Below are positions 52,127 through 61,054 of a stretch of DNA of 64,000 nt, one piece after another (positions within the stretch are counted from its first letter, which is position 1; each line of letters opens with the position of its first letter). Source of the DNA: Chryseobacterium daeguense DSM 19388 (GTDB lineage: Bacteria; Bacteroidota; Bacteroidia; Flavobacteriales; Weeksellaceae); assembly GCF_000430825.1 (NCBI RefSeq), contig NZ_AUMT01000003.1, forward strand, positions 310,001 through 374,000. Reading direction: 5' to 3'. Made by a program: the position numbers and the translations under genes. The notes below the pieces were generated by a model. That model had not been told where the DNA came from and searched no databases. It saw only the letters and a list, made by a program, of their open reading frames with translations.

Positions 52127-52909
52127 ATGAAAAAATCAACAATCTTAAAATCGTTCGGATCTATCTTAGCTATTCTATTTATTCTGTTAAGCGGAACTTC
52201 AAATCTATCTGCTCAATCTCAAAAAGCAATTAAAAACGTAGTGCTTGTACACGGTGCTTTCGTAGACGGATCAGGTTACAGAGGAATTTATGATATCCTT
52301 AGTAAGAAAGGTTATCATGTTACTATTGTTCAGAATCCATTAAGTTCTTTGGCTGATGACGTAGATGCTGCAAAAGCTGCATTGGACAGACAGGACGGAC
52401 CAACCATCTTGGTAGGTCATTCTTACGGCGGCAGCGTAATCACTGAAGCCGGAGATCACCCGAATGTAGCTGCTTTGGTTTACGTAGCTGCATTTCAGCC
52501 GGATAAGGGAGAATCTGCGCTTGACTGGGCAAAAACAGAACCCGGATCTCCTAAAAACGGTATATTGCCAGCTGATGAAAAAGGAATTCTTTATTATGAC
52601 AAAGAAAAATTCCATGACGGCTTTGCTGCAGATCTTCCGAAAGAACAGACAGATTTTATGTACGCTTCCCAAGGGCGTTTTGCAGCGGCAGCACTGGATG
52701 CCAAGGTAACTAAAGCTCCATGGAAAACTAAACCTTCATACGGGATTGTGGCTACACAGGACGAAGCCATCTTGCCTTCTATCCAACGTAAAATGTATAA
52801 AAAAGGTAATGCAAAAATCACAGAAATAAAAGGAAGTCATGCAGTTTTTATCTCTCACCCCCAAGAAGTTGCAGATGTTATTATAAGAGCATCAAAAGAA
52901 GTAAAATAA
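52127..52909 (+). CDS. Exported alpha/beta hydrolase
   Basis: 260 residues. Signal peptide at 1-30 (ILAILFILLSGTSNLSAQ). Hydrolase motifs: NVVLVHGAFVDGSGYRG (oxyanion), ILVGHSYGGSVITEAG (nucleophile Ser), EIKGSHAVFISHPQEVADVI (catalytic His). It is like the secreted esterase group similar to plant methyl-salicylate esterases. A periplasmic esterase is likely. Regulated by the divergent LysR protein; a terminator follows. Confidence 0.88.
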   Translation: MKKSTILKSFGSILAILFILLSGTSNLSAQSQKAIKNVVLVHGAFVDGSGYRGIYDILSKKGYHVTIVQNPLSSLADDVDAAKAALDRQDGPTILVGHSYGGSVITEAGDHPNVAALVYVAAFQPDKGESALDWAKTEPGSPKNGILPADEKGILYYDKEKFHDGFAADLPKEQTDFMYASQGRFAAAALDAKVTKAPWKTKPSYGIVATQDEAILPSIQRKMYKKGNAKITEIKGSHAVFISHPQEVADVIIRASKEVK

Positions 52910-52932
52910 TTTAAAACAAATTACTCATACAG

Positions 52933-52961
52933 CTGTTTCAATATTTTGAAGCAGTTTTTTT
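52933..52961 (+). terminator. Terminator after the alpha/beta hydrolase gene
   Basis: CTGTTTCAA / TTGAAGCAG stem with one T-G pair, then T7. Confidence 0.75.
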
Positions 52962-53022
52962 GTATTATTATTCTGATAATTAAGTATAATTTATATTATT
53001 TTTATTATGGCTAATTCTGTTC

Positions 53023-53030
53023 TAACTTTG
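53023..53030 (+). promoter_or_regulatory. -7 promoter box of the mdaB operon (TAACTTTG)
   Basis: Exact TAnnTTTG, 29 bases before the ATG at 53060. Confidence 0.55.
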
Positions 53031-53059
53031 CATTGTAAAATTTAAACAATCATACAACA

Positions 53060-53674
53060 ATGAAAAAAGTATTAATTATCAACGGCGGGCAAAACTTCGG
53101 GCATTCCGGAGGAAAATATAACCAAACCATTGCAGAAAATACGGCAGAAGTACTTAAGCAGTTTAAAAATATTGAAGTTAATATTACAAATGTAGATGCA
53201 GGATATGATAAAAATGAAGAGGTTCAGAAATTTGTATGGGCAGATTATATTATTTATCACACTCCTATCTGGTGGTTTCAATTGCCGAACGGACTAAAAA
53301 AATATATTGATGAAGTTTTCACTGCAGGCCATGCAAAAGGAATTTATATGAGCGACGGAAGAACATCAGAAAACCCAAAAATCAATTACGGAACCGGAGG
53401 AATGCTTGGCGGAAGAAAATATATGGTTACCACAAGCTGGAACGCACCGGAAACCGCTTTCACACTTCCGGGCGAATTCTTTAATGAAACAAGTGTAGAT
53501 AATGGACCTTTATTTGGATTTCATAGAATGAATGCCTTTGTATCTTTAGAAAAAATGGAAAGCTTTCACTTTCACGATGTAGAAAAAAATGCGAATATTG
53601 AACGTGACATGAAGCTTTATAGAAAACATCTTACTTCTGTTTTTGAAAAAGAATTAAAACCACAATTAGCTTAA
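53060..53674 (+). CDS. mdaB: NAD(P)H:quinone oxidoreductase, MdaB-like flavodoxin fold
   Basis: 204 residues. VLIINGGQNFGHSGGKYNQT binds FMN/FAD phosphate; IIYHTPIWWFQLPNGLKKYI and DEVFTAGHAKGIYMSDGRT follow; GGMLGGRKYMVTTSWNAPET and FTLPGEFFN are typical of MdaB. It reduces quinones by two electrons. The next gene (1 base after the stop) is a YgiN-type quinol monooxygenase; mdaB and ygiN are also neighbours in E. coli, where they form a quinone redox cycle. Confidence 0.9.
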   Translation: MKKVLIINGGQNFGHSGGKYNQTIAENTAEVLKQFKNIEVNITNVDAGYDKNEEVQKFVWADYIIYHTPIWWFQLPNGLKKYIDEVFTAGHAKGIYMSDGRTSENPKINYGTGGMLGGRKYMVTTSWNAPETAFTLPGEFFNETSVDNGPLFGFHRMNAFVSLEKMESFHFHDVEKNANIERDMKLYRKHLTSVFEKELKPQLA

Positions 53675-53962
53675 ATGAAAATTTATCTTACAGCTGTTAT
53701 AAAAGCAAAGGAAGAATACAGAGATGAAGTTCTGGAAGTGCTTCAAAATATGGTCTCTGAAACCAGAAAAGAAGAAGCCTGCGAAGTTTATACGCTTCAT
53801 CAGGGAATTGAAGACAAAAACCAGTTCATCTTCTATGAAATCTGGAAAAATCATGAAGGATTAGCTCTTCACAACGAACAGCCTTATATTAAAGCTTTCG
53901 GGAATCTTGTAGATGAAAAACTGGCGGAAAAGCCGCAGATTTATTTAACCAATCGTATTTAA
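53675..53962 (+). CDS. Antibiotic biosynthesis monooxygenase-fold protein, YgiN-like
   Basis: 95 residues of a ferredoxin-like ABM fold: YLTAVIKAKEEYRDEVLEVL, EACEVYTLHQGIEDKNQF, FYEIWKNHEGLALHNEQPYI. It follows mdaB without a gap and is 4 bases before the DJ-1 gene. A quinol monooxygenase partner of MdaB is the likely role. Confidence 0.85.
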   Translation: MKIYLTAVIKAKEEYRDEVLEVLQNMVSETRKEEACEVYTLHQGIEDKNQFIFYEIWKNHEGLALHNEQPYIKAFGNLVDEKLAEKPQIYLTNRI

Positions 53963-53966
53963 AAAC

Positions 53967-54719
53967 ATGAAAAAAATAGCGTTTTTACTGCTTGCCTTAT
54001 TCACCATTGTGTTGGTACAGGCACAAACCAAAAAATCAAAAAAAATGAAAAAGAAAATTTTATTTGTCGTTACAAGTCATGATAAAAAGGGTGATACAGG
54101 GGAAAGTACCGGGTATTATTTAGGAGAAGTTTCGCATCCGTGGGAAGTTCTTCACAACGCCGGCTATGAAATAGATTTCGTAAGTCCGAAAGGTGGAACC
54201 CCGCCAGTTGACGGTTTCGATTTAAAAGATCCTGTAAACAAAGAATTCTGGGAAAACAAAGAATATAAGAATAAGATTGACAACTCCTTACAGCCTTCAC
54301 AGGTAAATCCTTCCGATTATTCTACCATTTTTTATGCCGGAGGCCACGGCGCAATGTGGGATTTTGCAGATAATAAGGAATTATCAGCTATTGCTTCAAA
54401 AATTTACGAAAACGGAGGAATTGTAGCAGGAGTATGTCATGGCCCGGCCGGTTTGGTTAATATTAAACTAAACAATGGCAAATATCTGGTTGATGGTAAA
54501 AAGATCAACGCTTTCACCAATGAGGAAGAAGCCGAAGTAAAGCTTACGAATGTTGTTCCTTTCCTTTTAGAAGATAAATTAAAAGAAAGAGGTGCAAAAT
54601 TTGAAAAATCAGGACTTTGGCAAAATTATGTAGTAAGTGATCAGAGGGTGATTACAGGGCAAAACCCTCAATCTGCAAAAAGCGTGGGTGAAGCTATTTT
54701 AAAGGAATTACAGAATTAA
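53967..54719 (+). CDS. Exported DJ-1/PfpI-family protein (Hsp31-like)
   Basis: 250 residues. N-terminal hydrophobic signal (IAFLLLALFTIVLVQAQ) then FVVTSHDKKGDTGESTGYYL, IFYAGGHGAMWDFADN and the nucleophile Cys in IVAGVCHGPAGLV. Glu for the triad is upstream (GYYLGEVSHP). Hsp31-type proteins have deglycase or chaperone activity; export is less common and suggests periplasmic stress defence. Confidence 0.85.
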   Translation: MKKIAFLLLALFTIVLVQAQTKKSKKMKKKILFVVTSHDKKGDTGESTGYYLGEVSHPWEVLHNAGYEIDFVSPKGGTPPVDGFDLKDPVNKEFWENKEYKNKIDNSLQPSQVNPSDYSTIFYAGGHGAMWDFADNKELSAIASKIYENGGIVAGVCHGPAGLVNIKLNNGKYLVDGKKINAFTNEEEAEVKLTNVVPFLLEDKLKERGAKFEKSGLWQNYVVSDQRVITGQNPQSAKSVGEAILKELQN

Positions 54720-54799
54720 TTTATCAGAACAGTTCAAGTTAAAATTTTTAATGACCATTTTGGTGTAAAATTTTCATACTACATTTAAAGTGAATAACT

Positions 54800-55309
54800 A
54801 TGAATTTCCTGAAAGCATTTTTACTTTTAATTACAATTTTATCGATGAACAGTTTTTCTGCCCAACAAAAAGAAAATTGCCGTTACATTAAAACTCCCAC
54901 AGGCTTCCTCATGGTCCTGAGACAGGGAGATGATGTGATCGCCCATATAGAAAACCTTGCACAGAAGGAAAATATTCCGTCTGCAAGCTTTACAGGAATA
55001 GGTTTTGCATCGGAAGCTACCTTTGGATTTTATGATTTTAATACTAAGAAATTTAATCCGAAAACATTCACCAAAGTGGAGATGGGAAGTCTTACGGGCT
55101 CTATTGCCTGGAATGAAAAAGGCCCTTCTATTCATGTTCACGGTGTGGCAACGGATGATAAGTTCAACACATACGGCGGTCATATTCTGTCGCTGAATGT
55201 AGGAACCGGCTCAATGGAAATTTATATAACCGTAAATGATCAAAAATTAGAAAGAAAGGTGGAACAGCCACTGAACGCCAATGTTCTGCAGCTGAATTGC
55301 CAGTTGTAG
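54800..55309 (+). CDS. PPC/DUF296-domain protein with a signal peptide
   Basis: 169 residues. Signal peptide 1-22 (FLLLITILSMNSFSAQQ), then a complete PPC domain (TPTGFLMVLRQGDDVIAHIE, SFTGIGFASEATFGFYDFN, SIHVHGVATDDKFNTYGGHI with metal-binding His). PPC domains are mostly known from AT-hook DNA-binding proteins; here export rules out a DNA role. It ends the mdaB operon, which suggests a periplasmic role in redox or metal stress. Confidence 0.8.
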   Translation: MNFLKAFLLLITILSMNSFSAQQKENCRYIKTPTGFLMVLRQGDDVIAHIENLAQKENIPSASFTGIGFASEATFGFYDFNTKKFNPKTFTKVEMGSLTGSIAWNEKGPSIHVHGVATDDKFNTYGGHILSLNVGTGSMEIYITVNDQKLERKVEQPLNANVLQLNCQL

Positions 55310-55329
55310 GACATCATTCATCATAAGGG

Positions 55330-55362
55330 AAAGAGCTTTTCAAAAATTTTGAAGAGCTCTTT
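55330..55362 (+). terminator. Terminator of the mdaB operon
   Basis: A 16-bp nearly perfect inverted repeat starting AAAGAGCT and ending AGCTCTTT, followed by TTT. Confidence 0.75.
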
Positions 55363-55391
55363 TTGTAAATAACTTTTAAACAAATAACAGG

Positions 55392-55835
55392 CTATTTCCC
55401 AATCGGCATGTGCGTAGATATAGCAATTCTGTTCCACATATTGATCACAATGCCCGCCATAATGATATCCCCGATCTGAGTTTCATTAAATAATTCTTTC
55501 GCTTTCTGATATGTTTCTTCCGTCAATCCTTTATGGCTGATTAAAGTAACCTCTTCTACAATCATTAAAATCACCTGCTCCTCTTCGGTAAATAATTCCT
55601 TAGCTTCCCTCCAGGCATTAAGAAGGAAAATTCTCTGTGGTGTTTCACCATATTTTAAGGCATCTTTAGTGTGCATATCCAGGCAGAATGCACATCCGTT
55701 AATTTGAGAGGCTCTGATTTTGATCAATTCTTTCTGAATTGGGCTTAAAAAACTTGTTTGAAGTGCCGTTTCCATTCCTATACCTGCTTTGTAAGCGGTT
55801 GGATGAGTTGCTGTCCAGTCAAATCTTGCGCTCAT
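55392..55835 (-). CDS. Carboxymuconolactone decarboxylase / AhpD-like protein
   Basis: 147 residues. The core GCAFCLDMHTKDALKYGETP (CxxC with following His) is the AhpD-type redox centre; upstream LSPIQKELIKIRASQINGC, downstream FLLNAWREAKELFTEEEQVI. It probably acts as a thiol peroxidase-like or alkylhydroperoxidase protein. The Crp-type gene upstream on the same strand probably regulates it. Confidence 0.9.
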   Translation of the reverse strand: MSARFDWTATHPTAYKAGIGMETALQTSFLSPIQKELIKIRASQINGCAFCLDMHTKDALKYGETPQRIFLLNAWREAKELFTEEEQVILMIVEEVTLISHKGLTEETYQKAKELFNETQIGDIIMAGIVINMWNRIAISTHMPIGK

Positions 55836-55906
55836 AATATTTAATTTTTTGGGTTTAATTACATGACAAAGTTCAGAATACAGACCCGTAAAAATCTTAA
55901 ACTGGT

Positions 55907-56479
55907 TTAAGAACGTAGCTTTGCCCTGATTTCACTTAAATATTCCGGGGTAAAACCCAAGTAAGAAGCAATTAAATATTGTGGAATTCTCTGGATAAAC
56001 CATGGATATTGTGTGCTGAAATGCATATACAATTCTTCTCTTGACATCTCATAAAGGTACCGGATCCTTCTTTCAGAAGCGGCATAAGCCCTTTGGTAAA
56101 TCATTCTAAAATAACGCTCCATCACAGGATGTTTTTTCAATAATTCTTCCTGAGAATGAAAATCAATAGCCAAAACAGTTGATTTTTCTACAGATTGAAT
56201 ACAAAAGTCTGATTTCATCTGCCTTTCATAAGCAAAAGTGTCTATAATCCACCAGTTTTCAATGGCAAACTCCGTGGTCTGCTCTATTCCTTTTTCATTG
56301 ATAAAAAATTTACGAAGACAGCCTTTCACCACAAAAAACATAGATTTACAAATCTCATCTGCAAGCATCAGATCATGCTTTTTCTTTACCTCCATTACTG
56401 TAAAAAAAGAGAATATGGAAGCAAATTCTTCATCATTTACAGCAATAAATTTATCCAGATGCGCCTTAAGGGTTTCCAT
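55907..56479 (-). CDS. Crp/Fnr-family transcriptional regulator
   Basis: 190 residues. cNMP-binding beta-roll (MFFVVKGCLRKFFINEKGIE, QTTEFAIENWWIIDTFA), a long helix, and a C-terminal HTH (YLIASYLGFTPEYLSEIRAK). No Cys for an iron-sulphur cluster. It is divergent from the DUF1304 gene and 71 bases upstream of the CMD gene. Confidence 0.85.
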   Translation of the reverse strand: METLKAHLDKFIAVNDEEFASIFSFFTVMEVKKKHDLMLADEICKSMFFVVKGCLRKFFINEKGIEQTTEFAIENWWIIDTFAYERQMKSDFCIQSVEKSTVLAIDFHSQEELLKKHPVMERYFRMIYQRAYAASERRIRYLYEMSREELYMHFSTQYPWFIQRIPQYLIASYLGFTPEYLSEIRAKLRS

Positions 56480-56543
56480 TTTTAAAATTGTATAACCAAA
56501 CTTAACTTTATTTTTTTAGTTTTACAAAACAAAACAATACATC

Positions 56544-56909
56544 ATGGAAATTGTCGCAAAAATTCTGATTGCAGTTGTAGCACTGGAACATATTTACATT
56601 CTCTGGATGGAAATGTTTGCATGGGAAACCAAAGGTAAAGAAGCTTTCAAATCTGCTTTACCCGTCGAAATGTTTAAACCCACAAAAGGCTTAGCTGCTA
56701 ATCAGGGATTATACAATGGTTTTTTAGCTGCCGGACTGATCTGGTCTTTTTTTATTGAAGACCCGAAATGGCAGACGAATGTTGCTCTATTTTTCTTGAG
56801 TTGTGTAGCTATTGCCGGAATTTATGGTGCGATTTCCGCAACGAAGAAAATCTTTTTTGTACAGGCATTGCCGGCTATTTTGGCGATAGTTGCTGTACTT
56901 TTGAAATAA
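56544..56909 (+). CDS. DUF1304 membrane protein
   Basis: 121 residues, four membrane helices (ILIAVVALEHIYILWMEMFA, NGFLAAGLIWSFFI, VALFFLSCVAIAGIYGAIS, FFVQALPAILAIVAVLL) with KGLAANQGLYNGFLAAG in the first loop, typical of DUF1304. Inner-membrane protein of unknown function, often next to Crp-type and CMD genes. Confidence 0.85.
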   Translation: MEIVAKILIAVVALEHIYILWMEMFAWETKGKEAFKSALPVEMFKPTKGLAANQGLYNGFLAAGLIWSFFIEDPKWQTNVALFFLSCVAIAGIYGAISATKKIFFVQALPAILAIVAVLLK

Positions 56910-56916
56910 TTTTATC

Positions 56917-56981
56917 CTCGCAGATTACGCAGATGTTTGTGCTTTAAAATTTATTTAATAAAGATTTGCAAAATCTGCGAG
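56917..56981. repeat. Dispersed Chryseobacterium-type intergenic repeat
   Basis: CTCGCAGATT ... AATCTGCGAG, 10-bp inverted repeat 45 bases apart, with an extra ACGCAGAT. Related strings occur at 49400-49440. Confidence 0.5.
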
Positions 56982-56983
56982 AA

Positions 56984-57451
56984 TTAAAAACTTAACACTT
57001 CTAAAAGCTTTTCCTTCATTTTTTCAGGCTTATATTCGCCTTCATGATACTCAATTAAATTCTGATTTTTATCTAAAATAATCCACAACGGATAAACCGG
57101 CTGGTTTTTATTCTTTGATAAAGCTAAAGCCAGCTCATGAATTCCTGAATTTCCATTCGGTAAATAGTTAAATTCCTTTCCCTGGAAATTAATTTTCTCT
57201 TTCGTTTTTTCTGCTTCAAAATTGATAAGATAAAACTTGTCATTCAGTAATGTAACCAGATCTTTATTCTTATTTAAATTAAATTTTTCAATCCTGCATA
57301 CACTGCACCAATCCGTATAAATATGGATAATAACAGGTTTAGGATTTTGTTTCAGAGAAGTTTCCAGACCAGCAAAAGTGCCTGTCATTATTTGCGAAAA
57401 ATAATAACAGGGCACAAACATTAAAAATAAAAATATTGTTAAAAACCTCAT
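56984..57451 (-). CDS. Thioredoxin-like protein
   Basis: 155 residues with a signal peptide (FLTIFLFLMFVPCYYF). Active-site region IIHIYTDWCSVCRIEKFNLN has the CxxC. A Trx fold continues (KFYLINFEAEKTKEKINFQG, QPVYPLWIILDKNQNLIEYH). It is 41 bases after a TonB receptor whose plug also has a CSVC motif. Probably a periplasmic thiol-disulfide reductase that keeps this receptor or its ligand in shape. Confidence 0.8.
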   Translation of the reverse strand: MRFLTIFLFLMFVPCYYFSQIMTGTFAGLETSLKQNPKPVIIHIYTDWCSVCRIEKFNLNKNKDLVTLLNDKFYLINFEAEKTKEKINFQGKEFNYLPNGNSGIHELALALSKNKNQPVYPLWIILDKNQNLIEYHEGEYKPEKMKEKLLEVLSF

Positions 57452-57492
57452 TTCATCTGTTCTTTTTTATTTCTTTTGTGGTTATTAAATCT

Positions 57493-59565
57493 TTATCTCA
57501 AAATATATTTAACACCCAAAAATCCCCTGATCTTCTGCATCGGTGCATAGCCGTAAGTGGTATCAAAGGTATAATGATTGGGATTATTAACCGGATCATT
57601 CACATGATTATCAAACGGATCAAAAGGCCGCATTAATGGATCATTCGGAGTGAAATTGAACAAGTTTTTGATTCCGCAGTACACTTCAAATCCAGATGCA
57701 AAACTCTTTGAAACCTGAATATTTGCCAGCGTAAAAAAAGGAGAATATTCCGGACGGTAATCATTCGGTAAAACCGGCAGCCGCATCGGCCCGTAAAATT
57801 GTCCTGTGAAATCTATCGTCAGATTGCTTGGGAATTTATAGGTCAAACTGTATGTCCCGCTCCACTTCGGTGCGTGAAGCTGCTGAACTTTTTCTTTTTC
57901 GTCATCAAATTTTTGATAGACATCAAGATAAGTCACACCCAGGTTAAGACTTAACGGAAAGCTGAAATTATAATCCAGATTTAAAGAAACGCCTCTTGAA
58001 ATTCCGTATCCTTGAAGATTATCATAAATAATTTTCTCCGGATCGGTATCAAAATCGCCCACAATTTTGTTGCTGAAATAGGTATAGAAAGCAGATGCGT
58101 CCAAATTAAGCAAACGTTCTCCCACTGGTATCTTCCAAACATAATTCAAATTTCCGTTAATAGATCTTTCAGGTTTTAAATCTGATTGAATTACCACCTC
58201 ACGAGAGCCCGTAAGCGCCGCATGATCTTCTGTAAACAAATTTACGACACGGAAACCTGTTCCGAAATTGAGCCGTAACGTATGATAAGGATTCGGGGAA
58301 AATTTCCATGCGAAACGTGGAGAATGCACCGCGTGATGAACTTTATCATAATCAAATCTGTACCCCAGCAAAAGCGTATTTTTTTCATTAATTTCCCACT
58401 GATCCTGAACAAAAGCCCCAAAAATAGGTGACTTCATCGGCTCATTAATTAATCCGTCGGCCGACAAAGTTCCGGGCGTATTATCATCATAAAAAGTATT
58501 TTTAAACGTCACACCTAAAATAACATCATGCTTTCCCAGTTTTTTGTTCCAGTAAGTTTGCGCAAAAGCTACTTTCTGAGTTGCAGTAAAAGGATTGGTC
58601 CCGTAAAATGAATTCTGGTCATGGAAATTATAAGAAAACTGCGTAATAATATCCTCTTTTAAAGGCCATTGATACACTCCGAAAGCTTCTACCCTGCTGG
58701 TATAAATACTCTCTCCATACACCTTATCACTTCCCCGAAACGACTTATTCCACTGCATTTCTCCGCCAAAACGGTCTTCATATAAATATCTTAGGGCAAA
58801 ACTTGCCTGCCTGTTTTCTTTTCTCTGAAAATTCCATTTATTAAAAATAGAAATCCTGTTCTGCAAAGCGGCATCAGTGAAATTGTCATTATTTTCATCA
58901 AATCTTTTAGTATAATTAAAATAATTCAGACTTAGTAGCGAAGCTGCTTTTTTCCCGAGATTAAATTTTGTAGACAAATCTACATTATTTTCACTCCAGG
59001 TAGTTGTCATAAGGTCTATGCTTAATTTTGGGGCCATTAAAGCATTTTTAGTGATGATATTAATAACACCTCCCAATGCTTCAGAGCCGTAAAGTGATGA
59101 AGCCGGGCCTTTTACCACTTCTATTCTGTCGATCAGGCTGTTGGGAATTCCACTAAGGCCGTAAACCGTTGAAAGTGAACTCACAATAGGCATTCCGTCA
59201 ATTAAAATCATGGTATAAGGCCCCTCAAGACCATTAATATGGATATCTCCTGTATTACAAACCGAACAATTAAGCTGCGGCTTCACTCCGTTTACCATTG
59301 AAATAGCTTCAAAGATATTGGGAGTAGGATTTTTCTGAAAAAATTTCTGACTGTAAATCTCCACAGCTACCGGGCTTTTTGATCTGCTTACAGGCTTTAT
59401 GGTTCCGGTGATCACAACATCGTCTATCAACTTTGTTTTAATTTCTTTCTTATTTAAAATTTTAGCTGAATCCATCTTATTGTATTGATTTAATTCTAAA
59501 CTATCCACTTGCTGTGAAAAGCTATAGGGTGATAAAAAGATGGCAAAAAATAATATTCGCGTCAT
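57493..59565 (-). CDS. TonB-dependent outer-membrane receptor
   Basis: About 690 residues from ATG 59565 (MTRILFFAIFLSPYSFSQ). The plug domain (KLIDDVVITGTIKPVSRSKS, NGLEGPYTMILIDGMPIVSS, NSLIDRIEVVKGPASSLYGS, GVINIITKN) includes a Cys pair in QLNCSVCNTGDIHING. The beta-barrel ends with FDTTYGYAPMQKIRGFLGVK. It imports a large ligand, possibly a metal complex. A copper or haem-type ligand is suggested by the Cys motif only. Confidence 0.92.
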   Translation of the reverse strand: MTRILFFAIFLSPYSFSQQVDSLELNQYNKMDSAKILNKKEIKTKLIDDVVITGTIKPVSRSKSPVAVEIYSQKFFQKNPTPNIFEAISMVNGVKPQLNCSVCNTGDIHINGLEGPYTMILIDGMPIVSSLSTVYGLSGIPNSLIDRIEVVKGPASSLYGSEALGGVINIITKNALMAPKLSIDLMTTTWSENNVDLSTKFNLGKKAASLLSLNYFNYTKRFDENNDNFTDAALQNRISIFNKWNFQRKENRQASFALRYLYEDRFGGEMQWNKSFRGSDKVYGESIYTSRVEAFGVYQWPLKEDIITQFSYNFHDQNSFYGTNPFTATQKVAFAQTYWNKKLGKHDVILGVTFKNTFYDDNTPGTLSADGLINEPMKSPIFGAFVQDQWEINEKNTLLLGYRFDYDKVHHAVHSPRFAWKFSPNPYHTLRLNFGTGFRVVNLFTEDHAALTGSREVVIQSDLKPERSINGNLNYVWKIPVGERLLNLDASAFYTYFSNKIVGDFDTDPEKIIYDNLQGYGISRGVSLNLDYNFSFPLSLNLGVTYLDVYQKFDDEKEKVQQLHAPKWSGTYSLTYKFPSNLTIDFTGQFYGPMRLPVLPNDYRPEYSPFFTLANIQVSKSFASGFEVYCGIKNLFNFTPNDPLMRPFDPFDNHVNDPVNNPNHYTFDTTYGYAPMQKIRGFLGVKYILR

Positions 59566-59658
59566 GAAATTGAAATTGTTAGACAAAACTAACAATTATT
59601 TTTAGAATAGCAAAACTCATTATAAAAATCTTATTAAATCCAATTCATGAAAAAGTCT

Positions 59659-59666
59659 TAAATTTG
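59659..59666 (+). promoter_or_regulatory. -7 promoter box of hmgA (TAAATTTG)
   Basis: Exact TAnnTTTG, 22 bases before the ATG at 59689. Confidence 0.5.
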
Positions 59667-59688
59667 AGAAAACTACATATAAAGTAAA

Positions 59689-60876
59689 ATGAGATATCAT
59701 CAGTCGGGAACTATCCCACAAAAAAGACATACGATTTTCAAGTCTCCGGAAGATAAATTTTACTATGAACAGCTTTTCGGTACGGAAGGTTTTCATGGAA
59801 TTTCCTCTTTACTATATCACATTCACCGCCCGACACAGATAAAATCGATCAGTGAGCCAAAAGATGTAGCGCCGAAAATTGCGGTAGATAAAAACGTAAC
59901 TCCAAGAATGTTCAAAGGAATGAATGTAACTCCTGAAGATGATTTCATGGACAGCCGTAAATTTCTGATGGTAAACAATGACCTGAAAATGGGATTGTCC
60001 AAGCCAAGAAAATCGATGGATTATTTCTACAAAAATGCGGAATGCGATGAGCTTTTATACGTTCATCAGGGAAGCGGAGTACTTAAAACTTTTGTCGGGA
60101 ATCTTGACTTTTTCGTAGGTGATTACCTGATTATACCACGAGGGACCATTTATCAGGTTGAACTGCACTCAGAAGACACCGTTTTCTTCGTTCTGGAAAG
60201 CCATTCACCAATATACACCCCGAAAAGATACAGAAACGAATTCGGACAATTGCTGGAACATTCTCCGTTCTGCGAAAGAGACATCATTGCACCGACTTTC
60301 ATGGAGCCAAAAGATGAAAAAGGAGAATTTTTAATTAAAGTAAAAAAAGAAAATCAAATTACTGATTTCATCTACGCAACGCATCCGTTCGATGTTGTGG
60401 GCTGGGACGGATATTTTTACCCTTATAAATTTAATATCAAAAATTTTGAGCCCATTACGGGAAGAATTCACCAGCCGCCGCCGGTGCACCAGACTTTTGA
60501 AGCGCACAATTTTGTGGTTTGTTCGTTCTGTGCAAGAATGTATGATTATCATCCATTGGCTATTCCGGCGCCATATAATCATTCCAATATTGATTCTGAT
60601 GAGGTTCTTTTCTACACAGAAGGAGATTTTATGAGCCGTAATCATATTGATTTGATGGATTTTACATTACATCCGGGAGGAATTGTTCACGGTCCGCACC
60701 CGGGAGCAATGGAAAGAAGTATTGGTAAAAAATTCACTGAAGAATATGCCGTAATGGTAGATCCTTTCAGACCGTTAAAAATTACCGAAGAAGCTTTGAA
60801 AGTGGAAGATCCTTCGTATAAAACTTCGTGGTTGGAAGAGCAGGATAAAACTATGGAAGACCGTTCTCAGGAATAA
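59689..60876 (+). CDS. hmgA: Homogentisate 1,2-dioxygenase
   Basis: 395 residues, cupin fold. DELLYVHQGSGVLKTFVGNL, then HQTFEAHNFVVCSFCARMYD, YNHSNIDSDEVLFYTEGDFM, DFTLHPGGIVHGPHPGAMER with the iron-binding His and Glu. It opens the homogentisate ring to maleylacetoacetate in tyrosine breakdown. The partial hppD gene 2.6 kb downstream makes homogentisate. Confidence 0.95.
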   Translation: MRYHQSGTIPQKRHTIFKSPEDKFYYEQLFGTEGFHGISSLLYHIHRPTQIKSISEPKDVAPKIAVDKNVTPRMFKGMNVTPEDDFMDSRKFLMVNNDLKMGLSKPRKSMDYFYKNAECDELLYVHQGSGVLKTFVGNLDFFVGDYLIIPRGTIYQVELHSEDTVFFVLESHSPIYTPKRYRNEFGQLLEHSPFCERDIIAPTFMEPKDEKGEFLIKVKKENQITDFIYATHPFDVVGWDGYFYPYKFNIKNFEPITGRIHQPPPVHQTFEAHNFVVCSFCARMYDYHPLAIPAPYNHSNIDSDEVLFYTEGDFMSRNHIDLMDFTLHPGGIVHGPHPGAMERSIGKKFTEEYAVMVDPFRPLKITEEALKVEDPSYKTSWLEEQDKTMEDRSQE

Positions 60877-60900
60877 TCAGATGTAATTTAAAAATATTAA

Positions 60901-60930
60901 GGCCGGATGTAATGCATTCGGTCTTTTTTT
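60901..60930 (+). terminator. Terminator after hmgA
   Basis: GGCCGGATG / CATTCGGTC stem (two G-T pairs), then T7. Confidence 0.8.
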
Positions 60931-61054
60931 CGTCCAAAGCTTTAAAACATGATAAAAGTTTCTAAAAAAGAGGTCCAAAATTGTAAGAAATAAATTTAAT
61001 ATGAACTATCTTTAAATCAGGTAAACTAAGATTAACATTTATAAAAAGTTTAAT

